From the NCBI GenBank assembly GCA_019671005.1, contig CM033732.1, forward strand, positions 45,559,392 through 45,623,391: a DNA stretch of 64,000 bases, given 5' to 3'. The position numbers were made by a program, and so were the translations under genes. Of this stretch, positions 25,857 to 38,016 are shown piece by piece; the first letter of the stretch is position 1, and each line of letters opens with the position of its first letter. A model generated the notes under the pieces. It saw nothing but the letters and a program-made list of their open reading frames with translations. It did not search any database and was not told the origin of the DNA. Origin of the DNA: Hibiscus mutabilis. Its lineage: Eukaryota; Streptophyta; Magnoliopsida; Malvales; Malvaceae.

Positions 25857-26115
25857 TTAGGATCGGTTAATTCGGTTAACCGACCGAACTGAACTAGCTA
25901 AATATCATTAACCTAAATTTTCGGTTAATATATATCTATATATATATTGGATTAATTTTTGCTTAATATCGGTTAATTAAAATATTTCCAACCGAATTAA
26001 CCGATAACCAAACTTTAAAAAAAATAATCGTTAACCGATCTAGTATATAATTAACCGACTGAAATTTCGATTCGATCAGTTAATTCAATTTTAATCAAAC
26101 GGTGAACACCCCTAA
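25857..26115. repeat. MITE-like element with repeated CGGTTAACCG words
   Basis: GGTTAATTCGGTTAACCGAC and variants occur in both orientations many times (near 25865, 25970, 26000, 26030, 26055), giving extensive self-complementarity. The right end ACACCCCTAAT resembles hAT-type MITE ends; the left end (ATTAGGATCGG) is a poor mirror. The target duplication is not resolved. Confidence 0.5.
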
Positions 26116-26304
26116 TCTTTATAATAAATAATTGAGTTAACTTTGAATTCAGACCTTAAAATTTTTAATATCTAATCATTATCAATAAATCAATATCTCA
26201 TTAACCATATTCTTCCATAATTAAATAAGAATAATTATTTCATATAACAACCTAATATTTTTCTTTTACGACACCACATTAATTCATTACCGTGTATTTT
26301 AAAC

Positions 26305-26565
26305 TAGAGAAAAACTTCGATATACAAGTCGTGTAAACTTTAGTTACACAAGCCTTTTAGTTTTAGGGATTAGGGGTGTAGTTTAAGGTTTAGAGTTTAG
26401 GGGTTTATGGCTTAAAATTTAATGTTAGTGATTAAGATTTAAAGTATAGGGTTTAGTTTTTAGGGTTAGGGTTATAAATTTAAGATTTAGGTTTTATAAT
26501 GTAAATATGCAGGCTTGTGTAAAATTAATTTTACACAGCCTATGTATCAAAAATTTATCCTTTTA
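26305..26565. repeat. MITE with degenerate telomere-like TTTAGGG words
   Basis: The ends are inverted repeats: TACAAGTCGTGTAAACTTTA and ACACAAGCCT on the left mirror AGGCTTGTGTAAAATTAATT and TTTTACACAGCC on the right. Between them lie about 15 variants of TTTAGGG/TTTAAGG/TTTAGAG (26350-26480). The target duplication is not clear. Similar contents are seen near 37040, 52650 and 61830. Confidence 0.6.
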
Positions 26566-26733
26566 ACTAATACTTACCATGATTTTTTTTCTTTTCTTGT
26601 ACTCCTCTTTTGCTTTCATTTTTGACTAACCGACGACGGTATAAGTTTTAATGTTGGTCATCAATCGTCTATATTTTTTCTTGTTAAATTTTTATATTTG
26701 TTTCTTGTTTTTTTTATGTTTTGATTTTCTTCT

Positions 26734-29078
26734 TGTCACACCCTAATTTTGGGAATTTAAATCAAATTTTCTAATTGAAATTCAGTGACCAAAGTGTGAA
26801 ATTCGAAACTTGGGTTACCATTGTGTAATGCGGATAAAAGTTGGGGGCCTATGGTTGTGATTTACCCTTTTTGCAAGGGTATTTACACCCTGTTATAACA
26901 CTCAAGCCTTTTCAGCTACCATATTGAATCATTGATCGTATTTCCCCTCACCTGAATCCTATGAGTTTTGTAAACCTATCACCCCCCTGTGTTTTTCGAT
27001 CGTGCTCCGGCGAGAACCTTGCCACCGTTCGTTTCGCTCCTCGCCACTACCTCCTTCTTCGTCAACTTCGACCGATCATAATCTAACAATCATTTTATCC
27101 TCCCTCTTTACCGCTTGCTTGGGCACGATTCAAACCGTTCGGTTCTCTTCTCACAACCACCGTTTTGCGAGATCGGAGGGTTTTCGTTTGAAAACCCTTG
27201 CGCCGCTATCGTTCCTTCCTCCTTGGCCGATTTGTTTTGGGTAAGCTCGTGTGCAGGTTCTTCTTTTTTTGGGGATTGCGATGACCGGCCTTGGTGGCCG
27301 TTGTGTAACATTTTTGGTGAGCCGCTGTCGCCGTCGTCTTTGTGGCTGCCACTGTTTGAGGTCTGAAACCCTAGCTATGCCGTCAAGGGTTAGTAAACCT
27401 TAAGTTCATATGGGGAAAAGGGTAATGGCAATGGGCTATGGGGGTTTTGTTGAGCCCAGATGCCAAACCGAGTGTGTGTGTTGGGCTTAAACCAAGTGAG
27501 AGAGCCCGGTTCAAGGCCAATTCTAGGTGAGGCAGCCGATCCAAACCAATAACCTGAACCGAGAAGGGCAGCCTTGAACCGAACTGACAGTTTTGAACCG
27601 AACCAGATAGGTAGCCAACCCGACTCGACCCGTTGACCGGTTGACGTTAGCGTTGACTTTTTGGCTGACGTCAATGTTGACTTTTTGGTTGACGTTAGTG
27701 TTGACTTTTTAATGATGTCAGTGTTGACTTTTTTTACCCGCGTTGACTTCACATTTTTTGACGTTTTGATTCTAAATCTGTTGCCTATTTTCCCAAATTA
27801 TGACTCGAAAGACCGTTTTCTATCTACAATTAACTATAGTCAGTATTTTGAAAATTTTGAATATCAAAATCTGATCGAATATTATTGTGTTCAGGTGACA
27901 TTGACTCAAAGCCTAAGAATCTTCCTCCTCATCCACCTGTTCGACCTCCTTCTGCACAGCCTACTAGTTCTGCACGTGAGTATGGTTTCGTTTAGTGGTT
28001 ATGTTAGTGTGGCATAGTAGTAATAAATAATTTATGTATGTTGACCTCATAGATGTTGACTCTTTCTGACCTAATACTAGAGCTGACTGTGGGAGACGTC
28101 ACTCTTAACGTTGAGTTATTAGCTGCCTATGGTATGCCTCTTCCTGTGTTATATCATTTCTTTGCTCTATGTTATGCGTGCATTGTTGTATATGTGACTA
28201 ATTAAATGATCTGTGGATTATGGTATGTTTTGTATGACGGCATATCATGTATCAAATATCGAAATCAGATTAAATTATATCAGACTTATATCATATGCAC
28301 TCGGATTAAATTAATATATCGGATATACTCTCAGATTCAAAAATTATAAATCGGAACATGTCATATCATTTGGGTTGGGAAATTGTATGGGGAAGTTTAG
28401 TGGGTTCACCCTTCGGGCTGAATTCCCTTCGGATCAGTGGCTCCACCTTCGGGTCGTTCTACTTCGGATGGTGACGATGTAGTTAGAGTGGTTCTGGGGA
28501 ACCTTACTCTTCAGACGGTGTATGGAGATGGGTGCATGACATTACATTTTATGTCTATTATTAAATGCATATGTGTATTGAGATGATTATTAAACTATGC
28601 TTGTTGTTCGGATTTCTGTTATGTGTTTTATCTGCACTTTAGAGACACACTAAGCTTTATAGCTTACTCCCCTAGTTCTTCTCACAGATACTCAGGCTTA
28701 GGCGCACAGTACTTGGAGGATTTTCGTATCATCAGACTTTACCCTATTTTACAGTATGTTATTCAGACATTTGGATTTTTCTATTATTATTATTTCGGAC
28801 GATTTTGTATTTGGGACTTGGGACATTGTTATTATTATTTTGAGACTTATTGGTTTGACATGCATTATTTGAATTTTCTTTCGAAATTTATAATGACTGT
28901 TGAAATTTTGCTAAACGACTACGTTTTATTTAAATGATATAATTTTGTGGTTCCACTCTTTTATAATTAAGATGTAATTTGAATTATTAAACCTAATAAC
29001 CTTTCTTGAGGGACAAGTTTTTCAAACTTACCTTCCAAGATTTGACTTAAGAAATTAGGTCAAATTTAAGCGGTTACA
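26734..29078 (+). repeat. 5' LTR of the chromovirus-type element
   Basis: This 2,345-bp repeat matches 34013-36393 after a few divergent bases at the start (the right copy has about 70 extra bases near 34025-34090). Open frames such as 27002-27244 occur in both LTRs and are not independent genes. A TTGAC-rich cluster lies at 27633-27763. Confidence 0.92.
27633..27763 (+). promoter_or_regulatory. Cluster of nine TTGAC (W-box core) words in the 5' LTR
   Basis: TTGAC occurs at 27633, 27641, 27653, 27677, 27689, 27701, 27724, 27743 and 27758, five of them as TTGACT and one as TTGACC. A TGACGTCA palindrome is at 27666-27673. W boxes bind WRKY factors and TGACG binds TGA-type bZIP factors in plants, so the LTR promoter could respond to stress or defence signals. 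This is an inference from motif density; the cluster is partly a simple tandem duplication. Confidence 0.5.
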
Positions 29079-29083
29079 TTTAA

Positions 29084-29096
29084 TGGTATCAGAACC
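29084..29096 (+). other. Primer-binding site (tRNA-Met type)
   Basis: TGGTATCAGAACC starts five bases after the 5' LTR and matches the usual plant initiator-tRNA primer-binding sequence TGGTATCAGAGC except near its end. Confidence 0.85.
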
Positions 29097-29288
29097 TAGG
29101 TTTAACCTTCGGACTATGTGGCTCACATAAAATTTTAAACCGAAAATGATTTTGCATGCATACTAAATATTTTTAGGCAAAACGGGTATTTCTAATAAAT
29201 ATAGTATTTTAAAGATTATATTATTTTGAATAAAAACTCCAAGTACCGACTCTAACTTAGGATCATCTTTCTTTTGTGATAGACTACT

Positions 29289-30530
29289 ATGTCATCTCAT
29301 AGGAGTTTTAGATTAGCGACCAGACGTGGTCGTGGCCGGGGCCGTGGCCGAGGTCGTTCAACCACTGTTGAGAGTAATGTTCTGCCTTCTACGGATCTGC
29401 TGCAGAATTATAATGAGGTACACGATGCTGATGGAGAGGAACAACCCGGGGATCAAGCTGAAGCTCAAAATATAGCACATGGCCAGCGGACGCAGAGTGT
29501 TCGTCCACGTGATTCCGAGGATAGTGAGATAGTGGGCATGGATTCTGTTATAGTGTAGAGGGAGTTGCTTCATTACCTCTGTCAGTCTGAAGGCGTGAGG
29601 AAACCTATTTTTACCGAGTTCTTAACTACTGGGGTGACCATGTTTGATGGCAAGTTAGATACAAACCCGACTGATGCGGAGTATTGACTGAAAAAATTCA
29701 GCGTTTGTTTGTTGAGATGGAGTATCATGCAGACCAAAAATTGAGAGCTGATGTATCATTGCTGCAGGGTGAGGCCCAGAACTGGTGGGAAGTAGAGAAA
29801 AAAGTTGTTTCAGCCAGTCAGATTTTATGGGAGTTTTTCAGACAGTCATTTCAAGACCGGTATGTTGGGCCTGAGTATCTAGCTAAGTTCCGAGATAACT
29901 TTATGAATCTGGAGCAGAATGATATGAGCGTTAATGATTATGAGATAGAGTTCTTGAGGCTTCTCTAGTATGTTCCGGGACTGGTTACTATAGAAAAAGA
30001 GAAGTGTGATTGGTTTCTAAGAGGGCTGTATTTTTCTATCAAGACCGGGGTTACATTACATCAGGATAAGGAGTATAAAGAGATCACCTAACGAGCCAGA
30101 ACTGTTGAGCAGATTAAAGCTATGAAGAAACGACAAGAATCTCAGGGTACTGATCGGGCTAGGAGACAGTCAACCGCGTCAGTTCAGCACAGTTAGGAGA
30201 ATTAGTCTAAGAAGAGGACTAGAGATGAGTATGACCATCAGAGTTACTCCAGAGCTAGACCAGTGGCATCTACTATTCCGACTGCCAGCGTGAGAGGTTC
30301 GTCTAATTCTTGTGGGGTGTCACAGTGTTCTTTTTGCAAGAAATGGCATCCAATCGAGTGTAAGAGGCAAATTGGGGCTTGTTTCCGATGTGATTCTTTT
30401 AAGCATCTTTTTAGAGATTATCTGGTAGCACCTTCATCTGCCTATGTTCCGAGTCAGTCATAGGCATCTGTTCAGACTTCTAGTAGAGGGAGAGGTCATG
30501 GTAGATCTTCGGGTACTGCTGGTAGGGGTA
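29289..30530 (+). pseudogene. gag of the chromovirus-type element, broken
   Basis: ATG at 29289 begins MSSHRSFRLATRRGRGRGRG, the basic start usual for Del-type gag. A TAG follows at 29556. Near 29686 one base appears lost, after which the gag core reads on (AQNWWEVEK, DRYVGPEYLAKF). Further stops are at 29966, 30089, 30194, 30203 and 30461, mostly TAG where glutamine is expected. A zinc knuckle at about 30378-30420 reads CFRCDSFKHLFRDY, so the last cysteine of the CX2CX4HX4C motif is replaced by tyrosine. It is not functional as it stands. Confidence 0.85.
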
Positions 30531-30565
30531 GGCTTGCTAAAAGTATAGGATCAGTTGGTTCAGAG

Positions 30566-33500
30566 GTGAGACAGCCATGGTTGGTCTATTCTAGTAGGAG
30601 GCATGAGGATCGAGATGAGCCAGATGTTATTGTTGGTACCTTTTCTATTCATTGTATCTCTTACTTTGCACTATTGGATAATGGTTCTACTCATTCGTAT
30701 GTCGCGAGTTTTGTATCTGGGGGTCTTGAAATTCCTATTGAGGATGTTGCTAATGCTGTCACCGTACATAGTCCGATAGGTAATCCTGTTGTGGTTTCCA
30801 GAGTGTATAAAAATTATCCTCTTGAGATTCAAGGGGAAATCTTTCTGGCTAACCTGATGTAGTTACCCTTTGGCTAGTTTGACCTAATTCTCGCATGGAC
30901 TGGTTGTCTGCCCACCGAGTCAATCTAGATTGTGAGAAGAAAAGAGCAACTCTAAAAACTTCTGATGATCGGAAAGGTGGTACTTTTTGGAGAACGTCGG
31001 GGCTTTCTATTTAATGTAATATCGGCTCTCAAAGCCGAGAAGACGATCAAGAAAGGGTCCATTGCCTACTTTGCATATATTCTTGATCCGAGACAGTCTG
31101 ACTCGAGGATGGATAAGATTCAGGTTGTGAGAGACTTTCCCGATGTATTTTTGGAATAGTTGCCTGGTGTTCCGCCAAAGCGTGATGAGATTGAGTTTGG
31201 CATTGAAGTTTATCTGGGTTCAGCTCTTGTGTTTATGGCACCTTACTAGATGGCACCGAAAGAGATTAAAGAATTGAAGGTTTAGTTGCAAGAATTCTTA
31301 GAAGGGATTTATCCAACCTAGTGTTTCTCTGTGGGGAGCCCCTATTCTTTTTGCTAAGAAGAATAATGGGACACTTCGATTGTGTATCTATTATCAGAAG
31401 CTGAATAAGTTAAAAATCAAGAACAAGTATCCCATTCCTCGTATTGATGATCTCTTCGATCTGTTCTGATGAGCTACGGTGTTCTCTAAGATAGACCTGA
31501 GATCTGGTTACTACCAACTCAAGGTTAAGGATTCTGATGTTTTTAAAACGACTTTTCAGACACGTTACAGTCATTACGAGTTTCTTATGATGCCCTTCAG
31601 GTTGACTAACGTTCCTGCCGCTTTCATGGATATGATGAATAGAGTGTTTCAACCCTATCTCGACCAGCTTTTTGTGGTCTTCATAGACGATATTTTAGTT
31701 TATTCTAAATCCGAGGTTGATAATGAGGAACATCTCTGGATTGTTTTACAAACACTAAAGGAGAAACAACTTTATGTAAAATTCAGTAAGTGTGAATTTT
31801 GGCTGTTAGATGTGATGTTTTTAGGGTATATCATTTCTGCTGAGGGTATCCGGATTGATCCGAAGAAGATCAAGGCCATAATGAGCTGGAAGCAACCCAG
31901 GAATATTCTTGAGATTCAAAGTTTCTTGGGTTTAGCCGGCTATTATCGGAGGTTTGTTGAGAGTTTCTCGATCATCGCAGCTCCGTTGACTAAACTTCTG
32001 AGAAAGAATGTTCCTTTTATTTGGTATGAGGCTCAGCAGACTAGTTTTGAGAAGCTTAAGACCGTGTTGACTGAAGCACCAGTCCTAATTCAGCCAGAGC
32101 CTGAGAAGGCTTACACCATCTATTGTGACGTTTCTCATACAGGATTGGGGTGTGTTCTGATGCAGGAAGATAAAGTAGTAGCATATGTGTCCCGATAGCT
32201 GAAACCGCATGAGTACAATTATCCTACCCATGACCTTGAGCTTGCTGATGTGATCTTTGCTCTCAAGATTTGGAGACACTATCTCTATGGATAGAAGTGT
32301 TATATCTTCACAGACCATAAGAGTCTGAAATATCTTCTCACTTAGAAGGAGCTAAACCTGACACATCGGCGTTGGTTAGATCTTCTTAAAGACTATGACT
32401 GTGGAATTGAGTATCATTCAAGCAAGGCCAATATTGTTGTCGACGCCTTGAGTCGTAATGCCATATCAGATTTGAGAGCCCTATTTGTTCGGATGAGTTT
32501 GTATGAGGGTGACAGTCTTTTGGCAGAACTTCAGGTTATTCCTACTTTGATTTTGGATATTCGAGCTGAGCAGCCTAGTGATCCGTTCTTGATGCACCGT
32601 ATAAGGGAGGTTGAGGAATGAACATCTCAAGATTTCTCTATAGATTAGGATAGTGTACTGTGTTTTCGGGGTCGATATTGTATTCTGATGAATTTTAGCT
32701 TGAAGCAGGTTATCCTTCGTAAAGCTCATGACAGTCCCTACTCTATGCATCCTGGTAGGGACAAGATGTATAAGAATCTTCGTGAAAGATACTGGTGGAA
32801 GGGCCTGAGGAGGGATGTTGGGTTTGTGTCGAAATGTTTAACTTGTCAGAAGATAAAAGTAGAGCATCAGCGTCCATTTGGGTTACTTCAGTACATTGAG
32901 AATCCTCAGTGGAAATGAGAACGTGTGACGATGGATTTTGTTGGTGGCCTTCCTTTGACTCTCTCAAAGAAAGATTTTATCTGGGTTATTGTGGATCGGT
33001 TGACTAAGTCTGTACACTTCATTCCTGTTTGAGTTAACTATTCGTTGAGTAGGTTAGCTAAACTTTACATCTCAGAGATTGTTAGACTTCATGGGGTGCC
33101 TTTGTCTATCATTTCTGATTGGGACCCAAGGTTCACAGTGAAGTTCTAGAGGTCTCTTCATACATCTCTGGGTACTCAGTTAAATTTTAGAACTGCTTAT
33201 CATCCGCAGATCGTTGGCCAGTCTGAGTGAGTAATCCAGATTCTTGAGAATATGTTGAGGGGTTGTGTTATGGATTATAAAGGCAGTTGGGAGGATTTCT
33301 TACGACTTGCGGAGTTCGCCTACAATAATAGCTACCAGGCTAGTATCAAGATAGCATAGTATGAGGCTCTGTATGGACGTAAGTGTCGTACACCTATTGG
33401 TTAGACCGAGCTTAATGAGCATAGATTGTTAGGACCGAATATTGTTTATAAGGCTGAGCAGACTGTTAGATTGATTCGGGATCAGCTTAAGGCTACTTTC

Positions 33501-34024
33501 GACATACATAAGTCTTATACCAATTTGAGACGTTGGGATATTGAGTATGAGATTGGAGATGGGGTCTTCTTGAAAGTATCTTCGCGGAGGAAGGTACTTC
33601 ATTTCGGTCGAAAAGGTAAGTTGAGTCCTCATTTCATCGGGCCTTACCGTATTATTCGTCGGATTAGACCAGTTGCCAGTTAGCTTGAGTTACCACCTGA
33701 GCTTAATCATATTCATGATATCTTCCATGTCTCTGTGTTGAGACGCTGTCATGCTGATCCGTCTCATATTATTCCTGTGGAGGAGATTGAGATTCGTCCC
33801 GACTTACGTTTTGAGGAAGAGTCAGTTGAGATTCTTGCTCAGGAGAAGAAAGTTCTTCGGAGGAAGACCATTAAGATGGTCAAGGTCTTGTGGCGTAATC
33901 GTGGTCATGATGAGGCTACGTGGGAGCCCAAGGCCGTTGTCAAAGCTCAGTATCCACATCTCTTTGATCTAGGTAAATTTTGGGCCGAAATTTCTTGTAA
34001 GGAGGGGAAAGTTGTCACTCCTTA
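30566..34024 (+). pseudogene. pol (PR-RT-RNaseH-INT-chromodomain) of the chromovirus-type element, broken
   Basis: Domains in order are: aspartic protease near 30670 (LLDNGSTHSYV, with Asn in the usual DSG/DTG triplet); reverse transcriptase with FSKIDLRSGYYQL near 31482 and the catalytic box FIDDILVYS at 31680; RNase H starting YCDVS near 32115 and ending near 32460 (VVDALSRNA); integrase zinc-binding segment around 32740-32870 (CLTCQKIK) and DDE core near 32930-33260 (MDFVGGLP, SDWDPRF); and a chromodomain-like end at 33830-33965. The longest intact piece is 31479-32198. At least a dozen stops interrupt it, and frame changes occur near 30893 and 30975. Most stops are TAG or TGA where Gln, Trp or Arg is expected. 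Confidence 0.88.
33999..34011 (+). other. Polypurine tract
   Basis: AAGGAGGGGAAAG lies one base before the 3' LTR, where the plus-strand primer of LTR retroelements is located. Confidence 0.8.
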
Positions 34025-36393
34025 ATTTTCCCCCAAATTAGAAATCCCCAAATCATAAAAATCCCTCATTTCTAAACCATAATTTTAAGAATTTAAATCG
34101 AATTTCCTAATTGAAATTCAGTGACCAAAGTGTGAAATTTGAAACTTGAGTTACCATTGTATAATGTGGATAAAAGTTAGGGGCCTATGGTTGTGATTTA
34201 CCCTTTTTGCAAGGGTATTTACACCCTGTTATAACACTCAAACCTTTTCAGCTACCATATTGAATCATTGATCATCTTTCCCCTCACCTGAATCCTTTGA
34301 GTTTTGTAAACCTCTCACCCCCTATGCTTTTCGATCGTGCTCCGACGAGAACCTTACCGCCGTTCGTTTCGCTCCTCGCCACCATCCTCTTCTTCGTCAA
34401 CTCTGACCGATCATAATCTAACCATCATTTTGTCCTCCCTCTTTACCACTTTCTCGAGCACGATTCAAATCGTTCGGTTCTTTTCTCCCAACCACTATTT
34501 TACAAGATCGGAGGGTTCTCGTTCGAAAACCCCTGCACCGCCGCCATTTCTTCCTCCTTGGCCGATTTATTTTGGGTAAGCTTGTGTGCGGGTTTTTTTG
34601 GGATTGCGATGACCGACCTTGGTGGTTGTTGTGTAAAATTTCTGGTGAGCCGCTGCCGCCGTCGTCTTTGTGGCTGCCACCGTTTGGGGTCTAAAACCCT
34701 AGCTGCACCGTCAAGGGTTAGTAAACCCTAAGTTCAGATGGGGGAAAAAGGTAATGATAGTGGGCTATGGGGATTTTGTTGAGCCCAGATGCCAAACCGA
34801 GTATGTGTGTATTGGGCTTAAACCAAGTGAGAGAGACTGGTTCAAGACCAATTCAGGGTGAGGCAGCCAGTCCAAACCAATAACCCGAACCGAGGAGGGG
34901 CAACCTTGAACGAACCGGCAGTTTTGAACCAAACCAGATGGGTAGCTGACCCGACCTGACCCGTCGACCGGCTGACGTCAGTGTTAACTTTTTGGCTAAC
35001 GTCGGCGTTGACTTTTTGATAACGTTAGCGTTGACTTTTTTTACCCGAGTTGACTTTACGTTTTTCTACGTTTTGATTCCAAATTCGTTTCCTGTTTTCC
35101 CAAATTCTGACCCAAAAGACCGTTTTTCTATCTACAATTAATTATAGTCAGTATTTTGAGAATTTTGAATATCAAAATCTGATCGAATATTATTGTGTTT
35201 AGGTGACGTTGACTCGGAGCCTGAGAATCTTCCTCCTCTTCCACTTGTTTGACCTCCTTTTACACAACCTACTAGTTCTGCACGTGAGTATAGTTTCGCT
35301 TAGTGGTTATGTTAGTGTGGCATAGTAGTAATAACTAATTTACGTATGTTGACCTCATAGGTGTTGACTCTTTCCGACCTAATACTAGAGTTGAGCGTGG
35401 GAGACGTCACTCTCAACGTTGAGTTAATAGCTGCCTAAGGTGTGTCTCTTCCTGTGCTATATCATTTTTGTGCTATATGTTATGCGTGCATTGTTGTATA
35501 TGTGACTGATTGAATGATCTGTGGATTATGGTGGTATGTTTTGTATGATGGCATGTCATGCATCAAATATCGAAATCAGATTAAATTATATCAGACTTAT
35601 ATCATATGCACTCAGATTAAATTAATATATCGGATATACTCTCGGATTCATAAATTATAAATTGGAACATGTCATATCATTTGGGTTGGGAAATTGTACG
35701 GGGAAGCTTAGTGGGTTTACCCTTCGGGCTGAATTCTGCTTCGGATCAGTGGCTCCACCTTCGGGTCATTCCACTTCGGATGGTGACGATGTAGTTAAAG
35801 TGGTTCTGGGGAACCTTACTCTTCGGGCGGTGTATGGAGATGGGTGCATGACGTTACATTTTATGTCTCTTATTAAATGCATATGTGTATTGAGATGATT
35901 ATTGAACTATACTTGTTGTTCGGATTTCTGTTATGTATTTTATCTGCACTTTAGAGACACACTAAGCTTTATAGCTTACTCCCCCTAGTTCTTCTCACAG
36001 ATACTCAGGCTTAGGCGTACAGTACTTGGAGGATTTTCGTATCATCAGACTTTACCCTATTTTACAATATGATTATTCAGACATTTGGATTTTTCTATTA
36101 TTATTATTTCAAACGATTTTGTATTTTGGACTTGGGACATTGTTATTATTATTTTTGAGACTTATTGGTTTGACATGCATTATTTGAGTTTTCTTTCGAA
36201 TTTTATAATGACTGTTAAAATTTTGCTAAACGACTACGTTTTATTTAAATGATATAATTTTGTGGTTCTGCTCTTTTATAATTAAGAAGTAATTTGAATT
36301 ATTAAACCTAATAACCTTTCTTGAGGGACAAGTTTTTCAAACTTAACTTCCAAGATTCAACTTAAGAAATTAGGTCAAATTTAGGAGGTTACA
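34013..36393 (+). repeat. 3' LTR of the chromovirus-type element
   Basis: This 2,381-bp copy starts TGTCACTCC and ends GGTTACA. It repeats the 5' LTR including its open frames (34337-34579 here). Several TTGAC words of the W-box cluster are mutated in this copy (TTAAC, CTAAC), so the cluster is denser in the 5' LTR. Confidence 0.92.
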
Positions 36394-36945
36394 CTTATAG
36401 TTTTTATCTGTCTTTGTGGCACGATTTTCCTTTGTTTTGTGGCACATTTTCGCCTACTTTTGTGGTAGATTTTCTTTCGTGAATGATTTTCTCACGACAC
36501 TCGAATCTGATTTGTGGTCATCGGTGATGTTTCAGTAGTTTGATCCCATTTTGTGATTAGTTTGTCGATGCAGTCATATATGTTCTGTGAACCAGCCTGC
36601 AAGATTGTTGGATTTACTTACCACTCATACTTTGATCATTAAGCATGTTGGTGGACAGAGACAATGAGTTTTATTTTCTACTTCCTTTCTTTATTGTTTC
36701 ATCTCATCTCTGTTATTGCAACTCACTGAACGTGTTTTGCTAGTTTGATATTTTGCTTTATAGTTTTTTTAGTTTCCCTTCGTTTTGCTATTTTTCTATT
36801 ACATTATTATTTTGCTTGAAATATTTCTCTACTTTATTTTCTAATAAATCCAGCCGACATATTATTAGAAAACTAATACTTGAAAAAAATATGACACATA
36901 TAGATGAATTGAGACCATTTGTAGAGAGAAAAAAACTCCATCGTC
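36394..36945. other. Intergenic DNA right of the chromovirus-type element
   Basis: T-rich DNA continues from before the insertion site (compare CTTCTT before 26734 with CTTATA here). No gene or repeat is supported. Confidence 0.4.
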
Positions 36946-37176
36946 AATACATCAAATTATAATAGTTATATTTTGATACACAAAAAGTATAAAAAATTAT
37001 ATATTTTTTCTTCTTATTTAAGCTATAAATTAAAAAAAATCTAAATCTCTAATCTTAAACCGAACTCTAAACTCTAAATTATAAGCAAATCATAAACTAT
37101 AAACTCTAAATTTAATAAATTTGTGTAAATTAAAATTTATAAGGTGTGTCAAATTATTATCCTAAACTATATTATT
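36946..37176. repeat. Second MITE-like segment with telomere-like words
   Basis: TTTTGATACACAAAAAGTAT on the left and GGTGTGTCAAATTAT on the right are imperfect inverted ends. Between them about eight CTCTAAA/CTAAATC/CTTAAAC words stand in a row (37035-37115). It resembles the element at 26305-26565 in the opposite orientation. Confidence 0.45.
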
Positions 37177-37481
37177 TGTTTATCATTAGCCTTGTGGGAA
37201 GTTGCCATATGTCAGCCTCACACTGCAACGTACAACATCAAAATTTAAAATTGCTTATGAAAACAGTATGATCTTCTTTCCTATTCTACAATCAATCCAA
37301 TAACAAGAAGCCAAACCAATAATTTAAGGGATTTGCCAATTTCAGCATATAAAATTAGTGGGATTAAGAGTAGGAAAGCGGATAAAGATCGTTTGCGATG
37401 AAATTCGAAATTAATGTCAATAAAAATATTTAATATCAGAGCCGGTTCAAAACTTTAAAGGGCTCTGTGTAATTTATTAAA

Positions 37482-38007
37482 AGGTAAATTACGTAAATTA
37501 TCATTGAACTTTACTCTTAAATCTATTTTGATCATTGAAATTTCAATACGTTTAATTTACTCACTGAAGTTTAGACATTGAACGTTTTTGTCACTCTTAA
37601 ACCCCAAATGGTCATAGATGGTAGCCGTTCGGTCCCAAATTTCACCAATTACTTCGTCTCGGTCCCTTGAGTCTGAATTCGACTTCTATTTTGCTGAAAA
37701 GTGCTAAAAAATTCACGAATCGGTCAAAAATCTTGTGGTTTCTCTCTCGTCGATCTTCCTCCTCCGTCATCGGATGAAGCTCGTTTCTCAATTTGTTGTT
37801 TCTCTTGTACCGATGAAGTTTTCTACCGTTTGGATCTTGGAGAAATTTTTTCGTTCGCCAGTAAATGAACGTCATCAAAAAGCTAATGGAGGAGTGACAA
37901 AAAACGTTCAATGTTTAAACTTTAGTGGGTAAATTAAACGTTTTGAAATTTCATTGACAAAAATAGATTTGAGAATAAAGTTCGGTGATAATTTACGTAA
38001 TTTACTT
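37482..38007. mobile_element. Mutator-like MITE (526 bp), 9-bp target duplication
   Basis: The ends AGGTAAATTACGTAAATTAT and ATAATTTACGTAATTTACTT are inverted repeats that run inward for about 115 bp. The flanks carry TTTATTAAA at 37473-37481 and 38008-38016, a 9-bp duplication as made by Mutator-type transposases. The middle (37640-37870) is less AT-rich, with open frames on both strands (37642-37911 minus) that match no protein I know. Confidence 0.9.
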
Positions 38008-38016
38008 TTTATTAAA

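Larger units (their letters stand above)
26734..36393 (+). mobile_element. Full-length Ty3/gypsy chromovirus-type retrotransposon (Tekay/Del-like), decayed
   Basis: Two LTRs (26734-29078 and 34013-36393, TGTCAC...GTTACA) enclose a tRNA-Met-type primer-binding site, gag, protease, reverse transcriptase, RNase H, integrase, a chromodomain-like end and a polypurine tract. Flanks are CTTCT and CTTAT, a one-mismatch 5-bp duplication. The order PR-RT-RH-INT is that of Ty3/gypsy. The Arg/Gly-rich gag start and the C-terminal segment ending EATWEPKAVVKAQYPHLF fit the Tekay/Del lineage as I remember it. Many stops and some frameshifts make this copy inactive. The LTRs differ by scattered substitutions, so the insertion is not recent. 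Confidence 0.93.

Noticed and set aside
26350..26480. Interstitial telomere array
   Set aside because: The TTTAGGG words are too degenerate and stand inside inverted arms, which fits a MITE better than an old chromosome end.
27002..27244. Ser/Pro-rich open frame MLRREPCHRSFR, repeated at 34337-34579
   Set aside because: Both lie at the same place in the two LTRs of the chromovirus-type element. They are LTR sequence and show no domain.
29685..29687. TGA in gag as a Trp nonsense mutation
   Set aside because: The frame downstream shifts by one base, so loss of one G from TGG explains it better than a substitution.
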